52,241 nt of DNA from positions 1 through 52,241 of the forward strand of contig MNDE01000115.1 of NCBI GenBank assembly GCA_001914785.1. The letters are read 5' to 3'. Under the pieces are notes generated by a model. That model was not told the origin of the DNA and did not search any database. It saw nothing but the letters and a program-made list of their open reading frames with translations. The DNA comes from Acidobacteria bacterium 13_2_20CM_57_17. GTDB lineage: Bacteria; Acidobacteriota; Terriglobia; Acidiferrales; UBA7541. The position numbers and the translations under genes were made by a program. Numbering within the stretch: the stretch's first letter is position 1; each line of letters begins with the position of its first letter. Shown piece by piece: positions 46,616-52,241 of this stretch.

Positions 46616-47233
46616 ATGAGTACTAGTCCCACAGCTACTCCCCAGCAGGTGGGCATTCTCGTCCTCGACGACAATGCCCAAGGCGCGAGCGCGGTCAAAC
46701 AGATCTTGGATTCCGAGGGATGGCGAGTCCGGGTCGTCTCCGACACCAAAATGCTCCTCGCGGAGTTGAAGACCGGGGAATGGTCTCTCGTGATTGCCAA
46801 TGTGGTTCTGACAGGGGTCGACGGTCACGCCTTCGTCATCCTGCGCGAGCTCGCGAGCGTTTCTGCGGCGGATGGCGCCCGCATTCGCGTCCTGTACCTT
46901 ATTCCAGAGGCGACTAGCAGCCAATACGTGACTCACTTGGAAGCCGCGCGGCTCCCCTATGTGCTTCGCCCTTACCACCTTCACGACTTTCTCGAAAAAG
47001 TCAGTGATCTGCTCGTCGAAGTGAAGGCCATCGAAGGCCCAATCCGGCAGGTCCGCCACGAATTCGGCGCGTTACGCAAGAAGAAGAAACAAGCTGGGCG
47101 TAACTCCATGTTTGCTTCGCGCGATACCTTCTCATATACCGACGAAGAACTCGCCGAATACGAGAAGCAGGAAGGCGAATTGTCCAAATCCAGGCGCAAG
47201 CCCCGTATCAACCTCGGCGACCCCAACCGCTAA
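46616..47233 (+). CDS. Receiver-like protein lacking the phosphoacceptor Asp
   Basis: 205 residues. A receiver fold at about 12-130: VGILVLDDNAQGASAVKQIL with the acidic pair D18-D19, then LVIANVVLTGVDGHAF where the phosphorylated Asp of normal receivers is N62, and YVLRPYHLHDFL where the usual Lys is R118. It probably is not phosphorylated by the usual route. The C-terminal about 75 residues are charged with a Lys-rich patch (RKKKKQAGRN) and TDEELAEYEKQEGELSKS. No output domain is recognised. It could bind a partner through the pseudo-receiver surface. Confidence 0.72.
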   Translation: MSTSPTATPQQVGILVLDDNAQGASAVKQILDSEGWRVRVVSDTKMLLAELKTGEWSLVIANVVLTGVDGHAFVILRELASVSAADGARIRVLYLIPEATSSQYVTHLEAARLPYVLRPYHLHDFLEKVSDLLVEVKAIEGPIRQVRHEFGALRKKKKQAGRNSMFASRDTFSYTDEELAEYEKQEGELSKSRRKPRINLGDPNR

Positions 47234-47358
47234 ACTATTCGCCTGAAGTTTTCCATAACAAGTTGATGCAAGGAATTCACACGAGCGCGTTCTAACCCTG
47301 AGTCGTGTCCCCGCTGGTTTGCTCTGACCGGGCCGGGGCTGACGCACAGGAGGCTTTT

Positions 47359-48498
47359 ATGGAACGTTCGATTTTCGCCGCCCTGATCGGCGGACTGCTT
47401 GGGATCACCGCCCTCGGTGGCCTGGCTTTTGTAGGACCAACGCCGGGCTCACCATCAGCCCTTCCTTCCCGGCCCGAGGGCGAATGGCGATTGCTCGATC
47501 CCGTCGTCTACGAAAACATCTCCATCTTCCCTGTCGTCAGCTCCCAGAGTCAGGACACCAGTCCTTTTCTTACGCTCGAGGAAGGTCTCGCGACCGGCGA
47601 AGTGACTGTCGCCGAGCAAGGCGCGCAGGTCCTGCAGCGCTCGCGCGACGGCCGTCCCGTCTATCTTCCGCAGCACAACACCGGCGCTTCCGTCAACCAA
47701 CTTGTCCTGATCAATCGCAGCCGCCGCCCGTTGCTACTTCTCGCTGGCGAACTCGTCAGCGGCGGCAAGCAGGATCGCGTCATCGGCAAGGATCGCATCG
47801 TTCCCGTCGGCGCGCCTCCGCTGCCTCTCGACGTCTTCTGCGTCGAGCACGGCCGCTGGACCGGCGCCGCGCAATTTGCCGCCGCGAATACCATCGTCCA
47901 TCCCAGCGTCCGCGAAAAAGCTGCCGTCGATCAGAAGCAAGCTGAAGTTTGGGATGCCGTCCGCAGCGGCACCACGGCTAAGTCAGCCCCATCCGCTCCT
48001 CGCCCGCAGATATCTTCGGACAATCTTCAAGCCGCCATTGCCGGCAATGGGCGCACGGAAGCCTACGAAAAAATTTACGTTTCGCAAGCTGTCGGCGTCT
48101 CCATCGATGACTTCGTGAACGAAGCGCAGCGGCGCTTTGTCCAAGCCACTTCCGGTTTGAAGAATGAGCGCGTTGTCGGCGTGGTCGTTGCTTACGGCGG
48201 CGAGGTCGCCTGGAGCGACATCTTCGCTTCCGGCGATCTCTTCGATCACTACTGGCGCAAGCTTCTGCGCAGTTATGCAGTGGAAGCTCTGACCCGCCCT
48301 ACGTATCGCCAGGCGGCCTCACGCGATAACGCCACTGAGTTCTTGCGCCGCTTGAACGGCCGCGAAACCCAGGAAACCGAGCCGGGCGTTTACCGCTGGC
48401 GCGAAATCAAGGAAGGCCAGCTCGCCCAAATCGAGCTAGACGCCCTCCAGCCCAAACCCATCACGCTGCACCGGCTGCTGCTCCATCGCACCAGTTGA
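47359..48498 (+). CDS. ARPP-1-domain protein, membrane-anchored
   Basis: 379 residues. A hydrophobic segment (FAALIGGLLGITALGGLAFV) suggests anchoring or export. The rest matches the ARPP-1 domain as I remember it: YENISIFPVVS, FLTLEEGLATGEVTVAEQGA, NQLVLINRSRRPLLLLAGEL, GKQDRVIGKDRIVPVG, DVFCVEHGRWTG, then IDDFVNEAQRRFVQATSGLK and VVGVVVAYGGEVAWSDIFAS. Its function is not known. The ATG follows AGGAGG by 7 bases, which fixes the start; a longer frame from 47305 is less likely. Confidence 0.78.
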   Translation: MERSIFAALIGGLLGITALGGLAFVGPTPGSPSALPSRPEGEWRLLDPVVYENISIFPVVSSQSQDTSPFLTLEEGLATGEVTVAEQGAQVLQRSRDGRPVYLPQHNTGASVNQLVLINRSRRPLLLLAGELVSGGKQDRVIGKDRIVPVGAPPLPLDVFCVEHGRWTGAAQFAAANTIVHPSVREKAAVDQKQAEVWDAVRSGTTAKSAPSAPRPQISSDNLQAAIAGNGRTEAYEKIYVSQAVGVSIDDFVNEAQRRFVQATSGLKNERVVGVVVAYGGEVAWSDIFASGDLFDHYWRKLLRSYAVEALTRPTYRQAASRDNATEFLRRLNGRETQETEPGVYRWREIKEGQLAQIELDALQPKPITLHRLLLHRTS

Positions 48499-48522
48499 CG
48501 CTGTTTCGTTGGATGTAGCCGA

Positions 48523-48546
48523 AGGGGCACGATATATCGTGCCCCT
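48523..48546. repeat. Perfect 24-bp palindrome between convergent genes
   Basis: AGGGGCACGATATATCGTGCCCCT is fully self-complementary, flanked by GTAG (48515-48518) and TAC. It ends inside the folK stop codon and follows the ARPP-1 stop by 24 bp, so it can form the same hairpin in both transcripts. Likely a bidirectional terminator or REP element. Confidence 0.7.
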
Positions 48547-49033
48547 ACTCCAACTTTCGTACGGCGCTGCGATCCGCCGTTCGTTCGAGCAATTGGGCAA
48601 CCGTTATCTTCAGACCGGCGTGTACCGCTTTCGGCGCAATTTCCGCCAGAGGCACCAGCGCAAACCGCCGCAGATGCATCCGCGCATGCGGCACCTGCAA
48701 TTCCGGCGTGTTAACCGTCTCCGAACCATAAAGCAAGATGTCTATATCGATCAGTCGCGGCCCTTTCGCCACCAGCTTCTTGCTTCCCATTTTCGTCTCG
48801 ATCTCGCGCAGCGCCCGCAACAACGTCATCGGATCGAAATGCGTTGCCACTTCCACAACGCAATTCAAGAACCACGGCTGTTCTCGCAAATCCACAGGCT
48901 CAGTTTCATAGAACGACGAAACTTTTTTCACCGCCACGCCCGCATGTGGTAACTCATCGATCGCCGCTAGCAAGTTCCTGGCGCGGTCTCCCACATTCGA
49001 GCCGAGCGACAAGTAGACTGTTTTTTCAACCAT
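48545..49033 (-). CDS. folK: 2-amino-4-hydroxy-6-hydroxymethyldihydropteridine pyrophosphokinase
   Basis: 162 residues, the normal HPPK size. Motifs: VYLSLGSNVGDRARNL, SSFYETEPVDLREQPWFLNC and GPRLIDIDILLYG with the two metal-binding Asp. It transfers pyrophosphate from ATP to the pterin in folate synthesis, in the cytoplasm. Other fol genes are not in this window. Stop codon overlaps the palindrome. Confidence 0.96.
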   Translation of the reverse strand: MVEKTVYLSLGSNVGDRARNLLAAIDELPHAGVAVKKVSSFYETEPVDLREQPWFLNCVVEVATHFDPMTLLRALREIETKMGSKKLVAKGPRLIDIDILLYGSETVNTPELQVPHARMHLRRFALVPLAEIAPKAVHAGLKITVAQLLERTADRSAVRKLE

Positions 49034-49052
49034 TCTTTGTCATTGGGAGAAT

Positions 49053-49544
49053 CTATTTAATCGTGTCCGCACCGGCTTTGGCGCACTGCGCGTCCTGCGC
49101 GCTCGTCGCGCCGCTAACGCCGATTGCGCCCACGATCTTTCCGTCCATCACCAAAGGAATTCCACCTTCCGCCGCCACTACGCCCTTCAGTGTGAGGATC
49201 CGCAGACCCTCTCCTCCGGCCGCCAGCGCGTCCTGAAATGCCTTCGTCGGCCGCTTGAAGAGTGCTGCCGTGCGAGCCTTATCAATAACCACTTCCGCGC
49301 TGCCAAGCTGTGTGTTGTCCATTTTCTCGTAGTAAATGAGCGTGCCCGCCGGACCAACGATCGCCACCGCCACTCTCCAATTATTTTTCGCCGCCTCCGC
49401 CAGCGCCGGTTCCGCTGCCTTCTTGGCATTTTCCAGGCTGATGGCCACGCCATACGGATTCGGCATTTGCGCTACCGCGCTCGCCACCACGCCGAGCGCA
49501 ACCATCACCGCAGCAACAAATCTCACCATAAGTTTCTGTGACAT
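49053..49544 (-). CDS. Secreted GlcG/HbpS-family (DUF336) protein
   Basis: 163 residues. A signal (VRFVAAVMVALGVVASAVAQ) is followed by the DUF336 pattern: AISLENAKKAAEPALAEAAK, NNWRVAVAIVGPAGTLIYYE, AEVVIDKARTAALFKRPTKA, GGIPLVMDGKIVGAIGVSGA and TSAQDAQCAKAGADTI. Members of this family bind heme or small molecules; its exact role is unknown. GGAGGGGAG precedes the ATG. A longer frame (to 49970) enters the tannase gene and is not real. It lies 32 bp downstream of the tannase-type gene, so the two are probably co-transcribed. Confidence 0.9.
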   Translation of the reverse strand: MSQKLMVRFVAAVMVALGVVASAVAQMPNPYGVAISLENAKKAAEPALAEAAKNNWRVAVAIVGPAGTLIYYEKMDNTQLGSAEVVIDKARTAALFKRPTKAFQDALAAGGEGLRILTLKGVVAAEGGIPLVMDGKIVGAIGVSGATSAQDAQCAKAGADTIK

Positions 49545-49576
49545 GCTATCTCCCCTCCGATTCAATTGTTTTTCGT

Positions 49577-51211
49577 TCACTTGCTCTCCGCCGTGCAAAC
49601 AAAATTGCCCGCGTCGTTCGTATCGCCCGTGCCTTTGTACTTCGCAATCTGCGGATAGGGACACAGGGGCCGCGTCATCTTCACGCCCGTGGAAGCGCCT
49701 CTGCCCTGGTACTTCGTCGCGACGATCGCGTTTGGCGCAATTGCCTTCTCGACCCACTGTTCGAGCGCTGTCTCCACGTTGTGCTGCGCATCCCTCGCGT
49801 CGGCCATTCCCTGTCCGAAGGAATCGGTTCCTGGACCACCGCCGCAGTGCTGCATCCCCGGCACCATGTAGAGCCGCGCGAATGCCTCGGACTTCCGCGC
49901 CCCCATCTTGCGCAACACATCGTTGTAATAGTTGATCGTGTTGAGCGCGGAAATCGCCGCATCGTTCCAACCGTGATAGAGGATCAACTTCCCTCCTCGC
50001 GCCTTGAATGCCTTTAGGTTGGGGTCCGTTGCGTTCAGTATTTTCGCGGTCTTCTCGTCAGCCGCTTTCATCGCTTCATTGACGCTGGCGTCCTTATAAT
50101 TCCAGTCCGCCTTCCCATAAACGAAGTTGGAGAAATATCCGCCACTAAACGCGAACAGCAAGCTTTTGCCCGGAGCCGGCCCAGTGATCCACGTTTCCCA
50201 TCCTCCGGGTCCCTCTTCCGCTCCGGGCACGTACCCCGGAAAAATCTTCCGTCCTCTCGAGTCGTTCGGCCCTTCATACAATTTTTTCAGCGCGATCACC
50301 TGCGCCGCGGTCAGGCACTTCTCCGAGTCACCTTCCTTGCAAACCAATACCGCAGGATCGAAGTGGCACTTCTTCGGGTCGCTCACGATGCCGTCGCTCA
50401 CGCCGTCCTGGGCGTCGCAGGCCGCGTTCACCGCGCTTGCAATCGCCGGCAATTTGCTCGCCGGGATGTAGCTTGCGGGATCCAGCGTGGTCGCCTGCGA
50501 ATCCGCAAGCGCTTTCGTCAGCAAGTGTGTAAAGTAATTGGCCGGCGCTCCCGCCAGAATCCCATCGTAGTCTTCCGGAAAGCGTTGTGCCTCCATCAAC
50601 GCTTGCCGCCCTCCGTTCGAGCAACCCCAGAAATACGAATGCTGCATATCCTTGCCGTAGTAAGCCTTGACCGCCGCCTTCGCCACGCGCGTCATTTCGT
50701 GGATTGCCCGGTATCCGAAGTCCGCTACCTTTTCAGGATGTCCCAGCGCCCAACTCGCGTAAGTTGCATCTCCGGAGTGGCCCCCGTCCGTGCCGGTCAT
50801 GGCATAACCTTGCGAAACGCCGATTCCCAATTGCGGGTAACTAATTTCTCCGGAGAATCCTCCGTTGCCCCGGCCTTGCAGCTTCCCGTTCCATCCGCCG
50901 CCATTGTCGCCATTCGCGGGCATCCACACTTCGATCTTGATCGAGGAATCAGCGCTCGGCGCGGCTTCCGCCACCACCCGGCAGAACGCAGGAACCATTT
51001 TGTAGAAAGAACTATCTCCTCCCCCCCGTGGAGAAACATTTGGCGGCGTGAACGCTCCGGCGGCGACCGTCTCCGCCGAAAGGATTCTCGCTCCGAGCAA
51101 TTCCAATTGCGCCAGATCCTCGCAAGAATGTGTTCCGGAGGCCGCGTCCTGCCCGTAAGCCCCGCGCGACAGCAGCGCCGCGCTAACCACCGCGAGAATC
51201 ATCTTCCTCAT
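49577..51211 (-). CDS. Secreted tannase/feruloyl-esterase-family hydrolase
   Basis: 544 residues. Signal at 1-20 (ILAVVSAALLSRGAYG). The catalytic set is visible: Ser in YFWGCSNGGRQAL (S198), Asp in LILYHGWNDAAISALN and His in MVPGMQHCGGGPG, with a Cys directly before the Ser and one after the His, the CS-D-HC disulfide pattern of this family. The lid region contains Cys pairs (CDAQDG, CHFDPAVLVCKEGD). It probably cleaves plant phenolic esters such as gallate or ferulate esters outside the cell; substrate not provable. AGGAGGG precedes the ATG, so the frame's extra 68 upstream residues are not used. Confidence 0.92.
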   Translation of the reverse strand: MRKMILAVVSAALLSRGAYGQDAASGTHSCEDLAQLELLGARILSAETVAAGAFTPPNVSPRGGGDSSFYKMVPAFCRVVAEAAPSADSSIKIEVWMPANGDNGGGWNGKLQGRGNGGFSGEISYPQLGIGVSQGYAMTGTDGGHSGDATYASWALGHPEKVADFGYRAIHEMTRVAKAAVKAYYGKDMQHSYFWGCSNGGRQALMEAQRFPEDYDGILAGAPANYFTHLLTKALADSQATTLDPASYIPASKLPAIASAVNAACDAQDGVSDGIVSDPKKCHFDPAVLVCKEGDSEKCLTAAQVIALKKLYEGPNDSRGRKIFPGYVPGAEEGPGGWETWITGPAPGKSLLFAFSGGYFSNFVYGKADWNYKDASVNEAMKAADEKTAKILNATDPNLKAFKARGGKLILYHGWNDAAISALNTINYYNDVLRKMGARKSEAFARLYMVPGMQHCGGGPGTDSFGQGMADARDAQHNVETALEQWVEKAIAPNAIVATKYQGRGASTGVKMTRPLCPYPQIAKYKGTGDTNDAGNFVCTAESK

Positions 51212-51314
51212 GACGAATTCCCTCCTACGTTTCAGCACGTTTCGCGCCGAAGCGCACGTTAGCCCAATTCGAAACACTCGTGCAATCCTTTTCGGGGACG
51301 CAAGACGCCCCCCT

Positions 51315-51418
51315 GTCATTTCGACCGCAGGGACGGCGGGTTCTTGCCGTCCCGGAGCGGAGAACTCTGCGCCATCGCCTGCGGTACCACCGCAGCCGAT
51401 GAAATCTCTCTGCAACTT
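51315..51418. repeat. Degenerate dispersed repeat (TCATTTCGACC...GGAGCGGAGAA...ATCTCT)
   Basis: The order CTGTCATTTCGACCGCAG (from 51313), GGAGCGGAGAA (51354-51364) and GAAATCTCT (51401-51410) looks like an intergenic repeat I recall from several bacterial groups. Inside it GGGACGGC (51330-51337) pairs with GCCGTCCC (51346-51353). Located in the divergent promoter region of the tannase and RibD-like genes. Confidence 0.4.
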
Positions 51419-51444
51419 CGGATTTCAGGTTTAGAATCCCGCCC

Positions 51445-51984
51445 ATGCGCAAGGTGGTCCTCGGCCTAGGCATCAGCCTCGATGGCTATATCGCCCGCCC
51501 CGATGGAGCGGTCGACTTTCTCTTCATGCCCAAAGACTATTCGATGGGCCCATTCTTCGCCACCATCGATACGGCCGTCCTGGGGCGCAAAACCTACGAC
51601 GATGCACTCAAAATGGGCGGAGGCGGCTTCAGCGGCTCAAAGATGAAGAATTACGTCTTCTCCCATTCGCAACCGCCCGGTGAGCGCGGCGGCGTCACCT
51701 TCGTCAACGAATCCCCGAAAACTTTCATCGAGAACCTCCGGAAGCGCCCTGGAAAAAATATCTGGTTGATGGGCGGCGGCGAACTCGCGCGCGACTTCCT
51801 CAAAGACGACGTAGTCGACGAACTTTATATCGGAATCGTTCCCGTCTTGATTGGCGAAGGCCGCCCGCTTTTTCCGAGCGGCTTTCCCCAACGCGAATTT
51901 ACTCTCATCGAAAATAAAACTTTCTCGAAGGGCTTGATCGCCCTCAAGTACGCCCGCACCCGCAAAAAACCCAAACGCAAGTAA
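51445..51984 (+). CDS. RibD-C / dihydrofolate-reductase-like protein
   Basis: 179 residues, usual for this group. GLGISLDGYIARPDGAVDF opens the fold, with VLGRKTYDDAL and WLMGGGELARDFLKDDVVDE (NADPH-binding Gly loop), then LYIGIVPVLIGEGRPLFPSG. It resembles the YyaP/YwjB-type proteins, not true FolA. A Lys-rich end (RTRKKPKRK) is odd. It is divergent from the tannase-type gene. Confidence 0.88.
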   Translation: MRKVVLGLGISLDGYIARPDGAVDFLFMPKDYSMGPFFATIDTAVLGRKTYDDALKMGGGGFSGSKMKNYVFSHSQPPGERGGVTFVNESPKTFIENLRKRPGKNIWLMGGGELARDFLKDDVVDELYIGIVPVLIGEGRPLFPSGFPQREFTLIENKTFSKGLIALKYARTRKKPKRK

Positions 51985-52021
51985 GTTGAAGTGGGATAAT
52001 GGAGCAACGCTGGGAGCAATC

Positions 52022-52241
52022 ATGTCGAAAAGGCTGAAGCCCGTGCATCCGGGAGAGATTCTGCGCGAGGAGTTCATGGGTCCTCTCGGACTGAGCATGA
52101 ACAAGTTGGCCATGGCCTTGAGCGCGCCCGTGGCGCGAATCGCGGATATCGTGAACGAACGCCGCGGCATAACGGCGGACACGGCGCTACGCTTTGCCAG
52201 ATACTTCAACAACAGCCCGACTTTCTGGATGAATCTCCAAA
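52022..52241 (+). CDS. higA: HigA-type antitoxin (partial, runs off right edge)
   Basis: 73 residues are visible. VHPGEILREEFMGPLGLSMN, then LAMALSAPVARIADIVNERR and GITADTALRFARYFNNSPTF are the HigA/XRE helix-turn-helix pattern. GGGAG precedes the ATG. HigB toxins normally lie directly upstream; only 37 bp separate this gene from the RibD-like gene, so no toxin gene is seen. It may be solitary or have its partner after the edge. Confidence 0.88.
   Translation, partial: MSKRLKPVHPGEILREEFMGPLGLSMNKLAMALSAPVARIADIVNERRGITADTALRFARYFNNSPTFWMNLQ

Noticed and set aside
49545..49970. N-terminal extension of the GlcG/HbpS-type protein
   Set aside because: It would overlap the tannase-type gene by about 390 bp in another frame; the inner ATG has an excellent ribosome site and signal peptide.

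Overview
This looks like a piece of a moderately GC-rich Gram-negative genome, most likely an Acidobacteriota (Terriglobia-type) bacterium. That assignment is inference. It rests on the gene order tgt-yajC-secD-secF followed by tonB-exbB-exbD-exbD-exbD, on a long Rel protein, on the mix of secreted beta-helix, prolidase-like and tannase-like proteins, and on many intergenic hairpins and dispersed repeats. No rRNA, tRNA, CRISPR array or phage module was seen. About 46 protein-coding loci are supported, most of them housekeeping.

Layout, left to right. 1-4.3 kb: the N-terminal part of a secreted protein running off the left edge, a small lipoprotein, and a bifunctional (p)ppGpp synthetase/hydrolase behind a near-consensus promoter with a palindrome in its spacer. 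4.5-8.4 kb: one secreted beta-helix gene cut in two by an IS1380-family element. The 4-bp target duplication, both IS ends and the reading frame across the repaired junction can all be read, and the transposase itself carries a frameshifting deletion. 8.9-18.6 kb, all on the minus strand: a Yip1-like membrane protein, Tgt, the SecDF-YajC translocase motor, a TonB-ExbB-(ExbD)x3 energy-transduction set and a TPR lipoprotein. 18.7-25.1 kb: a mixed block with a zinc-ribbon membrane protein, a DUF3052-like protein, an MFS exporter, an MscS-type channel, a DUF1648 protein, a HicAB toxin-antitoxin pair and a frameshifted orphan gene.

25.2-35.6 kb, minus strand: RpoD, DnaG, a secreted amidohydrolase, MutS2, a LOG-like protein and a PBP4-type carboxypeptidase. 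The usual dnaG-rpoD pairing is split by about 820 bp holding a copy of a dispersed repeat and a convincing plus-strand promoter with no gene after it. 35.8-40.6 kb, plus strand: a SYLF protein, then a TetR-HlyD-ABC-permease efflux operon (YbhGFS type) whose promoter lies inside a 34-bp interrupted palindrome. 41-48.5 kb: secreted or unassigned proteins, a radical SAM protein with a two-direct-repeat operator, a degenerate receiver protein and an ARPP-1-like protein. 48.5-52.2 kb: FolK, a GlcG/HbpS-type protein next to a tannase-family esterase, a RibD-C/DHFR-like protein, and the start of a HigA antitoxin at the right edge.

I found no clearly new multi-gene system. The best leads are regulatory and structural: the dissectable IS1380 insertion, three promoter-embedded operators (rel, tetR, radical SAM), the two-copy dispersed repeat, the orphan promoter between dnaG and rpoD, the insertion inside SecF, and a receiver protein lacking its phosphoacceptor Asp.
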